Assembly (NCBI GenBank): GCA_040901445.1
Contig: JBBDYQ010000015.1
Coordinates: forward strand, 62,001 to 126,000
From: Thermoleophilaceae bacterium
GTDB taxonomy: Bacteria; Actinomycetota; Thermoleophilia; Solirubrobacterales; Thermoleophilaceae
Length of the DNA stretch: 64,000 nucleotides
Reading direction: 5' to 3'
Numbering within the stretch: the first letter of the stretch is position 1; every line of letters starts with the position of its first letter. The notes under the pieces were generated by a model. It searched no databases, was not told where the DNA came from, and was given only the letters and a program-made list of their open reading frames with translations. Made by a program: the position numbers and the translations under genes. Below, piece by piece: positions 51,859 to 61,042 of the stretch.

Positions 51859-52699
51859 GCCTTTCGGTACAGCCGGGTGGTGATGGGCAGGAAGATCGCC
51901 GTGAGGGCGGCGGCGATGGCGAGCGCCAGCCCGATGTCGCCGGCCGAGGCGTTGCCCTCCATCAGCCCCCGCGAGGCGTCCACGAGCTGCGTGACCGGAT
52001 TCACCTCGACGAACCACTCCAGCGCGGCCGGCAGCGTCCGGGGATCCACGAACACGTTGCTCAGGAAGGTCAGCGGGAAGATGCCCATGAAGCCGGCGTT
52101 CATCACCGCGTTGGGCGAGCGCAGCAGCAGCCCCAGCGTCGTGAAGACCCAGGACAGGCCGAAGGAGAAGACCACCACCAGCGCGAGCGCGGCCACCATG
52201 CCGTCGTAGCCGCCCGGCGGGTCGTAACCGAGGATCACGCCGAGCACGAGGATCACCGTGCCGGCGATGGCGTAGCGCACGCTGTCTCCGAGCAGGGCGC
52301 CGAGCAGCGGCGCGGGTCGCCAGATGGGCAGCGAGCGGAAGCGGTCCACCACCCCCTTGGTGAGGTCGGTGTTGAGGGCGATCCCCGAATAGACGGTGGT
52401 GAAAAGCACCGACATCACCAGGATCCCGGGCAGGATGTACTGCAGGTACTCCGCGGTGGAGCCCGAGATGGCGCCGCCGAAGAGGTAGGTGAACATCAGC
52501 GTGAACATCACCGGCGTGATGGTCACGTCCAGCAGCTGCTCGGGCACGTGCTTGACCTTCAGCATCCCGCGCCAGCCGAACGTGAGCGCGGCCGAGAGCG
52601 GGCTGGGCAGCGGCGGCCGAGGCGTGGAGGAGAGCGCCTTGCGGACGGCCTCCGCCTCGGGGACGGCGGCGGTCTGGGCTCCTGTTGTGGGGGCGGTGG

Positions 52700-52703
<4 letters not shown>
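51855..52703 (-). CDS. ABC-2 type transporter permease, DrrB-like
   Basis: 282 residues from the GTG at 52703 (GTGA). Six hydrophobic segments; [38 protein letters not shown] and [19 protein letters not shown] are typical of the daunorubicin-resistance DrrB/ABC-2 group. An Ala/Pro-rich cytoplasmic N-terminus (1-40). It would export a lipophilic small molecule with the adjacent ATPase; differs from the Wzm-type permease at 7646. Confidence 0.88.
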
Positions 52704-53694
<991 letters not shown>

Positions 53695-53695
<1 letters not shown>

Positions 53696-53826
53696 CACTT
53701 CCTCGTGGATTGTGCGCGTTCAAGTGCGCTTGAAGTCAAGGCCCGGGCGCCAGCCCAGAACGCGCCGACATAGCTTGCCAGGGCGATGAGCTCCTCGACG
53801 GGAACGGCGCCGATGTGGCCGATCAC
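53695..53826 (-). CDS. 43-residue small ORF coupled between DUF899 and DrrA genes
   Basis: GTG at 53826 overlaps the DUF899 stop (GTGA) and the TGA at 53697-53695 overlaps the ATPase ATG, so both junctions follow the coupling rule of this genome. The peptide has [20 protein letters not shown] as a central mildly hydrophobic helix and a basic end ([11 protein letters not shown]). It is below the usual 60-residue cut-off. Could be a small membrane subunit or a coupling leader; no family recognised. A TTCAAG-tgcg-CTTGAA palindrome lies inside it (53719-53734). Confidence 0.5.
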
Positions 53827-54539
53827 GATTGCACCACCGCGTCGTACTCGTCGTGACGGCGCGGCCAACCGCTCTGCGCGCCCTCGTCACGCCCCCGCGG
53901 CGCGCGGTCCAGCAGCTGCCAGGTGCCGTTGAGGACGTCGGTGCCGCGGTCGTAGCAGGAGTACGTGTGGTACACGGCGCCGTCCTCGAGCGCGAAGGCG
54001 CTCAGTCCGTGCAGCTCGTTGTGGAGCAGGTTGACCCCCGCCGCTCCGGTCGAGCCGAAGTTGAACCCGCTGCCCGTGCGGCGCTGCTCCTCGGTGAACA
54101 GGGAGAAGTCGAGGTTGAAGTCCGTGCCTCCCGACGACACCCACGGGAAGCTCCAGCCCAGGCGGCGCCTGTAGGCGTCCAGCTTCTCGAACGGCGCGCG
54201 CGACGCGGCGACGAACGTCACGTCGTGGTGCTCGACGTGCACGACGGCGCCGTCGAGGCTGTCGGCCGTGAACGAGCAGCCCGGGCAGGCGGCCTCGTCA
54301 TCGGGACCGAACATCAGGTGATAGACGAGCAGCTGCGAGCGCCCGTCGAAGAGCTCCGCCAGGGTCCTCGTCCCATCGGCGGTCTCGAAGCCGTACTCCT
54401 GCTCGACCCGCACCCACGGCAGCTCCCGCCGCCGGCAAGCGAGCTCGTCGCCGAGGTGCGTGAGCCCCTTCTCGCGCTCGAGCAGCTCGATGCGCGCGGC
54501 CAGCCACTCCTCGCGCGTCCCAACCTTGTGCCCAGTCAT
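53823..54539 (-). CDS. DUF899 thioredoxin-like protein
   Basis: 238 residues, ATG at 54539 with AAGGAG (minus strand, 54553-54548) nine bases before it. ELPWVRVEQEYGFE and LLVYHLMFGPDDEAACPGCSF (CxxC at the thioredoxin position), then FPWVSSGGTDFNLDF and YHTYSCYDRGTDVLNG are the DUF899 pattern. Family members are redox-like proteins of unknown substrate, commonly near stress and transport genes. First gene of a five-gene minus-strand operon. Confidence 0.88.
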   Translation of the reverse strand: MTGHKVGTREEWLAARIELLEREKGLTHLGDELACRRRELPWVRVEQEYGFETADGTRTLAELFDGRSQLLVYHLMFGPDDEAACPGCSFTADSLDGAVVHVEHHDVTFVAASRAPFEKLDAYRRRLGWSFPWVSSGGTDFNLDFSLFTEEQRRTGSGFNFGSTGAAGVNLLHNELHGLSAFALEDGAVYHTYSCYDRGTDVLNGTWQLLDRAPRGRDEGAQSGWPRRHDEYDAVVQS

Positions 54540-54615
54540 CGCGTCCGCTCCTTGTCTGGATCTGTGCTGCAGTGCCTTAGACCGGCCGGCGCACCGGAAC
54601 TCATCGGTCCGCAGC

Positions 54616-54621
54616 TAGCAT
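54616..54621 (+). promoter_or_regulatory. Candidate -10 element TAGCAT
   Basis: TAGCAT lies 10 bases before the GTG at 54632. The ATG at 54620 falls inside this element, which argues against that ATG as the start. Confidence 0.42.
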
Positions 54622-54631
54622 GCGGGCGAGC

Positions 54632-55597
54632 GTGTCCGCAGCTTCTCCCGATCCGTCCTTCTGGCAGGGCAAGAGCGTCGTGGTCACGGGCGGGGCCGGC
54701 TTCCTCGGCAAGGCCGTGACCGCGCGACTGGAGCGGCTCGGCGCGGACGTCAGGATCGTCCGCTCGGCGGATCATGACCTGCGCGACCCGGCCGCCACGC
54801 TCGCCGCCGTGGACGGCGCCGAGGTCGTGATCCACCTGGCCGCGAACGTGGGCGGCATCGGGTTCAACCGCCGCAACCCGGCGCCACTCGTCTACGACAA
54901 CACGATGATGACCGCGAACATCTTCGAGCAGTCGCGCCAGGCCGGCGTGCGCAAGCTCGTGTCGGCGTGCACCGTCTGCGCGTACCCCAAGTTCACGCCG
55001 GTCCCGTTCTCAGAGGACGAGCTGTGGAACGGCTATCCGGAGGAGTCCAACGCGCCCTACGGGCTGGCGAAGAAGATGATGCTCGTGATCTCCGACGCCT
55101 ACCGGCGCCAGTACGGCTTCGACTCCTGCGCGCCGATCGTGGCCAACCTCTACGGGCCCGACGACAACTTCGACCTCGAGGACTCGCACGTGATCGCCGC
55201 GATGATCCGCAAGTTCGTCGAGGCGGTGGACGCAGGCGAGCGCGAGGTCACTCTGTGGGGAACCGGCAACCCCTCGCGGGAGTTCCTCTACGTGGACGAC
55301 GCCGCGCGGGCGCTCCTGCTGGCCGCCGAGCGGCTGGACACCTCCGAGCCCGTGAACGTGGGCACCGGCCGCGAGACGAAGATCCGCGACCTGGCGCTGG
55401 CCATCGCCGGCATCGCCGGGTACGACGGCGAGCTCGTGTGGGACGCCTCGCGGCCCGACGGCCAGCCCACCCGCTACCTGGACGTGAGCCGCGCCCGCGA
55501 GCTGATGGGCTTCGAGGCCGAGGTGCCGCTCGAGGAGGGCCTGCGGCGCACCGTGGAGAGCTTCCGCGAGCAGCGCACGGCCGCCACCGCTCCTTGA
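54632..55597 (+). CDS. GDP-L-fucose synthase-like epimerase/reductase
   Basis: 321 residues from the GTG at 54632 (longer start ATG 54620 overlaps the predicted -10). GGAGFLGKAV nucleotide loop; NVGGIGFNRRNPA, CAYPKFTPVPFSEDELW, APYGLAKKM (YxxxK) and ANLYGPDDNFDLEDSHVI all match GDP-fucose synthase (WcaG/Fcl). With gmd this would convert GDP-4-keto-6-deoxymannose to GDP-fucose or a related sugar. Some members act on other nucleotide sugars, so the product is inferred. Confidence 0.83.
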   Translation: MSAASPDPSFWQGKSVVVTGGAGFLGKAVTARLERLGADVRIVRSADHDLRDPAATLAAVDGAEVVIHLAANVGGIGFNRRNPAPLVYDNTMMTANIFEQSRQAGVRKLVSACTVCAYPKFTPVPFSEDELWNGYPEESNAPYGLAKKMMLVISDAYRRQYGFDSCAPIVANLYGPDDNFDLEDSHVIAAMIRKFVEAVDAGEREVTLWGTGNPSREFLYVDDAARALLLAAERLDTSEPVNVGTGRETKIRDLALAIAGIAGYDGELVWDASRPDGQPTRYLDVSRARELMGFEAEVPLEEGLRRTVESFREQRTAATAP

Positions 55598-56763
55598 ACG
55601 TCGGCTTCAGCCTCCTGACGCTGTTCCCCGGCCGCGTCGGCGGCTCGGAGAGCTACGTGCGCGGCCTCCTGCGCCAGTACGCCGCGGGCAACGGGCCCGA
55701 GCGGGTGCAGCTCCTGGCCAACCGGCACGTGGAGGAGGCCTACGAGGAGCTGGCCACAGGCCCCGTCGAGCTCCGCCCGGTTCGCTCGTACCGGCCCGGC
55801 GACTCGCAGCTCACCCGCCTCGCCGCCATGCTGGCCGCCGGGGTGGCGCCGCGGCGCGCGGCGCGCGACGTGCCCGGGGACCTCGACGTCGTGCACTACC
55901 CCGTGACCGTGCCGATACCCGCCACCCGGCGGCCCACGGTGGTCACCCTCTTCGACGTCCAGCATCACGACCTGCCGAGCCTCTTCTCCCGCGCCGAGCG
56001 GACCTACCGCCGCCGGGCATACGACGGCGCCGCCCGGGCGGCCACGGTGGTGGTCACCACGAGCGAGCACTCGGCGCAGCGGATGGCCGAGCTCGCCGGC
56101 GTCCCCCGGGAGCGGATCGAGGTGGTGCACATGGGCATCGACCTGGACCGCTACACGCCGGAGGGCGACTCCGACGACGAGTTGATGGCCGAGCACGACG
56201 TCCCCGCCGAGTACGTGGTGTACCCGGCCAACCTGTGGCCGCACAAGAACCACGAGCGGCTGCTGGAGGCGCTGGCCGCGGCGAAGACCCCCGGGCTGTC
56301 GCTCGTGCTCACCGGACAGACCTACGGGCGCCTCGACGCGCTGCTCCAGCGCGCCCGCCGGCTCGGGATCGAGGAACGGGTGCACCACCTTGGCTTCCTC
56401 CCCGCCCCCGCGGTGCCCGCCCTCTACCGCCGCGCGCGGGCCATGGTGTTCCCCAGCCGCTACGAGGGCTTCGGCTCTCCGCCGCTCGAGGCCATGGCGT
56501 GCGGCTGCCCGGTGGCGGCCTCGCGGGGCGGCTCGCTGCCGGAGGTGTGCGGCGACGCCGCGCTGTCCTTCGACGCCGACGACACCGAGGCGATCGCCGC
56601 GGCCATCGAGCGGGTGACGGGCGACGAGGCCATGCGCAAGCGCCTGCGCACGGCGGGGATGCGGCAGGCGCAGCGCTTCGACTGGGCGCGCGCGGCGCGG
56701 CGCCACGTGGAGATCTACGAGCGGGCCGCAGCAACTTCGGGACCGGTCGGGGGCTTATCCTGA
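55594..56763 (+). CDS. GT4 family glycosyltransferase
   Basis: 389 residues from the TTG at 55594, overlapping the previous TGA (TTGA). The acceptor-side motif is RVGGSESYVRGLL; the donor side has YPANLWPHKNHERLLEAL and SRYEGFGSPPLEAMACGCPV with the EX7E pair, plus SRGGSLPEVCGDAAL. This is the mannosyltransferase-like GT4 type, retaining. Next to GDP-sugar genes, it probably uses GDP-mannose, -fucose or -rhamnose. Confidence 0.88.
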   Translation: MNVGFSLLTLFPGRVGGSESYVRGLLRQYAAGNGPERVQLLANRHVEEAYEELATGPVELRPVRSYRPGDSQLTRLAAMLAAGVAPRRAARDVPGDLDVVHYPVTVPIPATRRPTVVTLFDVQHHDLPSLFSRAERTYRRRAYDGAARAATVVVTTSEHSAQRMAELAGVPRERIEVVHMGIDLDRYTPEGDSDDELMAEHDVPAEYVVYPANLWPHKNHERLLEALAAAKTPGLSLVLTGQTYGRLDALLQRARRLGIEERVHHLGFLPAPAVPALYRRARAMVFPSRYEGFGSPPLEAMACGCPVAASRGGSLPEVCGDAALSFDADDTEAIAAAIERVTGDEAMRKRLRTAGMRQAQRFDWARAARRHVEIYERAAATSGPVGGLS

Positions 56764-56771
56764 GAGCCCGG

Positions 56772-57536
56772 ATGGAAGCCAACTCCCGCCATCTCGCGGT
56801 CGTGCCGGCGTACAACGAGGCCGCCACCATCGGAAAGGTGGTGCGCGCCCTGCACGAGCACGCCCCCGACTTCGCCGTCGTCGTCATCGACGACGGCTCC
56901 ACCGACGCCACCTGCGAGGTGGCGCTGCGGGCGGGCGCGCGCGTCATCCGCCATCCCTTCAACCTCGGTATCGGCGGCGCGGTGCAGTCCGGCTTCTCGT
57001 TCGCGCTGGAACGCGGCTACGAGTACATGGTCCAGGTGGACGGCGACGGCCAGCACGACCCGCGCGAGATCCGCACGCTCGTCGACGCCATGGCGGCGGA
57101 CCCGAGCATGGACATGGTGTGCGGCTCTCGCTTCATGTCCGACGACCACAGCTACCCGGCGCCCATCAGCCGCCGCACCGGCATCCACATCTTCGCCTTC
57201 CTGCTCTCGCGCATCATGGGCCAGCGGGTGAGCGACCCAACGTCCGGCTTCCGCCTCTACAACCGCCGCGCCATCTCGCTCTTCGCCCACGACTACCCGC
57301 ACGACTACCCGGAGGTCGAGGCGGTGCTCATGGTCCACTTCCACCGGTTGCAGATGGCCGAGGAGCCCGTCCGGATGTTCGAGCGCAGCGGCGGCAGGTC
57401 ATCCATCGCGGGGTCGGGCAAGTCCGCCTATTACATGATCAAGGTGCTGCTGGCGATCTTCGTCGGCCTCGCTCGTGAACGCCCGGTGGTGGAGCCGGGG
57501 GACGAGGCGCCGGTGGCCGCCACCCACGGGTTCTGA
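56772..57536 (+). CDS. GT2 glycosyltransferase, polyprenyl-phosphate sugar synthase type
   Basis: 254 residues, ATG at 56772. AVVPAYNEAATIGKVVRAL, VVIDDGSTDAT, NLGIGGAVQSGF and the DXD QVDGDGQHDP are those of DPM1/GtrB-like enzymes. No transmembrane pair, so the membrane anchor may be the DUF2304 protein encoded next, a pairing often seen for such synthases. Expected product is an undecaprenyl-phosphate sugar feeding GT-C or DUF2142 enzymes. Confidence 0.88.
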   Translation: MEANSRHLAVVPAYNEAATIGKVVRALHEHAPDFAVVVIDDGSTDATCEVALRAGARVIRHPFNLGIGGAVQSGFSFALERGYEYMVQVDGDGQHDPREIRTLVDAMAADPSMDMVCGSRFMSDDHSYPAPISRRTGIHIFAFLLSRIMGQRVSDPTSGFRLYNRRAISLFAHDYPHDYPEVEAVLMVHFHRLQMAEEPVRMFERSGGRSSIAGSGKSAYYMIKVLLAIFVGLARERPVVEPGDEAPVAATHGF

Positions 57537-57946
57537 TGGACGTCCGCATCCAGATCATCTCCGTCGTCCTCAGCGGGCTGCTGCTGCTCGGCCTGCTCGA
57601 GCTGGTGCGGCGCCGGCAGCTGCTCGAGCGCTACGCGCTCCTGTGGCTCCTCAGCTCGCTCGTGCTCCTCGGACTGGCGACATGGCGGGGGCTGCTCGAG
57701 GAGATCGCGTCCGCGCTGGGCATCGCCACGCCCACCAACGCGCTCTTCTTCGTGGCCTTCGCGTTCGTGCTGGTCCTGCTGCTGCACTTCTCGATCTCGG
57801 TGTCCAAGCTCGCCGACCAGTCGAAGGTGCTGGCGCAGCGGCTCGCGCTCCTGCAGGAGCTTCTGCGCGAGGCCGAGTCACGCGACGAGGCAGCCGAGAG
57901 CGACGGTACGGCGGAGCGTGAGCCGGAGCGCGCCATCCGCCCGTGA
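57536..57946 (+). CDS. DUF2304 membrane protein
   Basis: 136 residues, ATG at 57536 (TGATG). Three hydrophobic segments (about 5-22, 33-50, 68-88) with LLERYALLWLLSSLVLL as the family core, then a cytoplasmic helix and an acidic tail. DUF2304 genes regularly follow GT2 polyprenyl-phosphate synthases and may anchor them. Stop overlaps the second gmd gene as GTGA. Confidence 0.85.
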   Translation: MDVRIQIISVVLSGLLLLGLLELVRRRQLLERYALLWLLSSLVLLGLATWRGLLEEIASALGIATPTNALFFVAFAFVLVLLLHFSISVSKLADQSKVLAQRLALLQELLREAESRDEAAESDGTAEREPERAIRP

Positions 57947-58929
57947 GCGAGCGCCGGGCGCTCATCCTGGGCATCTCCGGGCAGGACGGCTCCTACCTCG
58001 CGGAGCTGCTGCTCGAGAAGGGCTACGAGGTCTGGGGCGTGGTGCGGCGCTCGCCGACCCAGCACTACGAGAACCTGGACGGCGTACGCCACCGCATCGA
58101 GCTGATGCAGGGCGACCTGCTCGACCAGATGACGATCGTCGAGGCGCTCACGTGGGCGCGGCCGCACGAGCTCTACAACCTCGCCGCGACCTCGTTTGTG
58201 CCCGCCTCCTGGCACCAACCGGTGATCACCGCGCAGTTCACCGCCGTGGGGGTCACGTCGATGCTCGAGGCCATCCGGCTGGTGGCGCCCGAGGTGCGCC
58301 TCTACCAGGCGTCCTCCAGCGAGGTCTTCGGCGCCACGACCGAGAGCCCGCAGAGCGAGACCACGCCATTCCGGCCGACGAACCCGTATGGCGCCGCCAA
58401 GCTGTACGGCCACTTCATGGTCGCCGGCTACCGCGAGCGCTACGGCATACACGCGTCCTCCGGTTTCGCGTTCAACCACGAGTCGCCGCGCCGGCCGTTG
58501 GAGTTCGTCACGCGCAAGGTCACCCGCGCCGCCGCGGCAATCAAGCTCGGAGTGGAGCAGGAGCTCGTGCTGGGCGACCTCTCCGCCACACGTGACTGGG
58601 GCTTCTCCCCCGACTACGTCGAGGCGATGTGGCGCATGCTGCAGCAGGACGACCCGGGCGACTACGTGCTCGCCACGGGCGAGAGCCGCAGCGTGCGCGA
58701 CCTGGTGACGGCGGCGTTCGCTGCCGTGGACCTCGACCCCGAGGAGCACCTGAGCGTGGACGAGTCGCTCGTGCGCCCGCCCGACGCCGTGCCGCTGGTG
58801 GGCGATCCGTCGAAGGCCGCGCGGGTGCTCGGCTGGCGGCGCTCCACCAGCTTCGAGTCGATGATCGGCGCCATGGTGGATGCCGACCTCGAGCTGCTGC
58901 GCGGCGCCGCGCCCGCTCCTCAGCCGTAG
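57943..58929 (+). CDS. gmd: GDP-mannose 4,6-dehydratase, second copy
   Basis: 328 residues from the GTG at 57943. [41 protein letters not shown] and [18 protein letters not shown] are conserved. It differs from the copy at 47804 in the loop after the first strand (RSPTQHYENLDGVRHRI) and in TSFVPASWHQP, which is closer to the dehydratase/reductase (Rmd-like) branch. Either a second GDP-deoxysugar branch or a reductase is possible. It overlaps the converging DUF2142 gene by 10 bases. Confidence 0.85.
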   Translation: MSERRALILGISGQDGSYLAELLLEKGYEVWGVVRRSPTQHYENLDGVRHRIELMQGDLLDQMTIVEALTWARPHELYNLAATSFVPASWHQPVITAQFTAVGVTSMLEAIRLVAPEVRLYQASSSEVFGATTESPQSETTPFRPTNPYGAAKLYGHFMVAGYRERYGIHASSGFAFNHESPRRPLEFVTRKVTRAAAAIKLGVEQELVLGDLSATRDWGFSPDYVEAMWRMLQQDDPGDYVLATGESRSVRDLVTAAFAAVDLDPEEHLSVDESLVRPPDAVPLVGDPSKAARVLGWRRSTSFESMIGAMVDADLELLRGAAPAPQP

Positions 58930-60404
58930 TAGCGCGCGATCGTGATGAGCTGGGCGAAGAGGCTGTGCGCCATCGCCAGCACGACGACGGCGGCGGCCGC
59001 CGCAGGACCTGCCCGGCGCCCGGCGCCGCGCACCGCGAGCGCCACGACCGCGCCGTAGAGCGGCAGCAGCGGCAGGTAGTAGCGGGCCTGCTCGAAGCCC
59101 GTGCCGCTCTCCTTCGCCGTGTAGCCGGGAAGGCCGATGACCACCGCGAGGCCGAGCACCGCAATGATGTACACCGCGAGCTCACCGGAGCGGCGGCGCA
59201 GCGCCGCGCGGGCACGCCAGAGCGCGGCGCCGACCAGGCCGAAGAGCACCGCCACGACGCCCACGGCCAACTCATACACCCAGCCGGTAAAGCCGTAGTC
59301 GTTCCAGCCGAAGCGGCCGATGAACCCCTTGAAGGAGTTCTCGTAGAGCGGGTAGTAGCCGCCGGCGAACTGGTCGTTCATGAACGGCATGCGCGGCAGG
59401 TACCACTGCCAGATGTAGGCGATCTGCTCGCGCACCGACGACTCCGCCGAGCCCACTGCGTCGCTGGTGCCGGCCGAGAACTGCGCCGTGCCCGACCACA
59501 GGGCGCGGTCCCAGATCAGCCCGTTCACGAGCACGTAGGCGAGCACCGGCACCGCCGCGACGCCCGCCGCCACGCCGATCGAGCGCAGCAGCGCCACGCG
59601 CTCCGCGGCGACGGCGCGGCGCAGCAGCACCACGGCGGCCACCGCCAGCGCCGGCGCGAACGCGAGCAGTGTGGCCTTGGACACCAGCCCCAGCCCCAGC
59701 GCGGCGCCGATGCCCGCGGCGCGGCGCGGCGTGAGGCCGCGGCGCAACGCGCGCGCCACGCCGAAGAGCAGCGCCGCCGCGGTGGCGGCCAACAGGACGT
59801 CGTTGTTCACCCCGCCCGCCATGAAGCCGAACAGCGGCTGGAACGCCACCGCGAGGCCCCCCACCGTCCACAGCAGCGGCGAGCGCGGCAGCAGTTCGCG
59901 CAGGAAGCCGAAGGTGAACAGCACGGTGACGCCTGCCAGCAGCACCGACACCAGTCGCAGGAGCGCGAAACGGTCGAGCAGGTCGCCCCAGCTTCCGGCC
60001 GCGTAGGCCACCACCCCGAGCAGGTGGTAGAGCGGCGGGTTGTTGGTGGAGTTGGACTGCCCGCCGCCGTTGGACCGCGACAACCCTGAGTCGAGCACCC
60101 GCTCCAGGTTGCGCTGCTCGAGCTCGGTCCAGATCGGCCGGTTCTCGGGCCGGGTGGAGACGTCGAACTCGTTGAGCGCGATCTCGACCTGGAACTGCGC
60201 GTCCGACGCGCCCGGCCCCGCCACGAAGCGCGGCGGCTCGCCGGTCTCGGCCAGGTGCTGGATGTAGGCGAAGTGGGCGTTCTCGTCGGGCACCTGGAAC
60301 GGCGGCACGATGAGCGACCACACGAGCGCGTTGGCCATGGCCACCAGTGCGCACCAGCGGGCGGCGACGGGGATATGGCGGAAGGTCTCCCGGATCCGGC
60401 TCAT
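58920..60404 (-). CDS. DUF2142 family polytopic membrane protein
   Basis: 494 residues; ATG at 60404 overlapping the upstream stop (ATGA). Helix 1 is followed by VPPFQVPDENAHFAYIQHL and later TNNPPLYHLLG, the two DUF2142 signatures also present at 13570. About eleven further hydrophobic segments, with YIWQWYLPRMPFMND matching YLWQFYLPRLPFQDP of the first copy. GT-C-like action on polyprenyl-phosphate sugars is inferred. Coupled with the small membrane-anchored partner upstream. Confidence 0.82.
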   Translation of the reverse strand: MSRIRETFRHIPVAARWCALVAMANALVWSLIVPPFQVPDENAHFAYIQHLAETGEPPRFVAGPGASDAQFQVEIALNEFDVSTRPENRPIWTELEQRNLERVLDSGLSRSNGGGQSNSTNNPPLYHLLGVVAYAAGSWGDLLDRFALLRLVSVLLAGVTVLFTFGFLRELLPRSPLLWTVGGLAVAFQPLFGFMAGGVNNDVLLAATAAALLFGVARALRRGLTPRRAAGIGAALGLGLVSKATLLAFAPALAVAAVVLLRRAVAAERVALLRSIGVAAGVAAVPVLAYVLVNGLIWDRALWSGTAQFSAGTSDAVGSAESSVREQIAYIWQWYLPRMPFMNDQFAGGYYPLYENSFKGFIGRFGWNDYGFTGWVYELAVGVVAVLFGLVGAALWRARAALRRRSGELAVYIIAVLGLAVVIGLPGYTAKESGTGFEQARYYLPLLPLYGAVVALAVRGAGRRAGPAAAAAVVVLAMAHSLFAQLITIARYYG

Positions 60405-61042
60405 GGACCATCCCGCCGGAGCACCAGCCGCAGCCCGGCGATCCATGTGAGCAGCACGAGCAGGACTGCGAGAAACAGCGTCCACGAGCCCAGCCAATCC
60501 GCCTTGCCGAGGCCGAAGCGGTGAAGCACCGCGGGGGCGAGGTCCAGCCAGGACTCGCTGCCGGACCTCACCCACTCCAGCCGGACCCGCGCCTCCTCCG
60601 GCCGCCCGTTCACCTGCGCCACCTGGTCGGAAGGGACGGGCTGCCCGCTCAGCGCCACCGGGCGGTCGGCGAGGTTCTCTACGCAGACCTCCTCCACCAC
60701 CCGCGTGTCCTCGATGCGGCCGATCTCCGAAACGACTCCCCCGTCGCCATAGCCTTCCGCCGCCCGGCCGCTGCCGAGCACTCGTCCGCCGTCGCGCAAC
60801 TCGACGTCGAGCGGCGGCCCCGCTCCGTGCGTCCCGGATGTGAACACCCTCAGCCGCGCGGAGTCGGCCGGCACCAGCTCCGGCCCCTGGCAGAGGGTGC
60901 TCTCCGCCGGCAGGAGGATCGGATGGAACGCGCGCAGGTCGTTGGTGCCCGCGAGGCGGGGCTCCCCGGACGGGAGCGCCAGCGCCACGCCCACGATCAG
61001 GACGGCGACAGCCGCCCCCGCGGTGACCCGGGCGAGCGTCAC
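60401..61042 (-). CDS. Membrane-anchored extracytoplasmic partner of DUF2142 protein, copy 2
   Basis: 213 residues from the GTG at 61042 (GTGA); the open frame to 61663 is a shadow. N-terminal helix (about 7-24), extracytoplasmic domain with cysteines in LCQGPEL and EVCVENLADR, C-terminal helix (about 184-206). EEVCVENLADRPVALSG aligns with GRACVENDGRRAVALYA of the protein at 12870, supporting homology despite low overall identity. Gene order relative to DUF2142 is reversed compared with the first pair. No known domain. Confidence 0.65.
   Translation of the reverse strand: MTLARVTAGAAVAVLIVGVALALPSGEPRLAGTNDLRAFHPILLPAESTLCQGPELVPADSARLRVFTSGTHGAGPPLDVELRDGGRVLGSGRAAEGYGDGGVVSEIGRIEDTRVVEEVCVENLADRPVALSGQPVPSDQVAQVNGRPEEARVRLEWVRSGSESWLDLAPAVLHRFGLGKADWLGSWTLFLAVLLVLLTWIAGLRLVLRRDGP

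Noticed and set aside
53719-53734. TTCAAG-tgcg-CTTGAA as a MerR/TetR-type operator of the ABC operon
   Set aside because: It lies inside a small coupled ORF, so the repeat may be chance coding sequence, and no promoter elements surround it; kept only as a remark.
54620-54631. ATG at 54620 as start of the fucose-synthase-like gene
   Set aside because: The ATG is inside the TAGCAT -10-like element; the in-frame GTG at 54632 fits the spacing seen before other genes.
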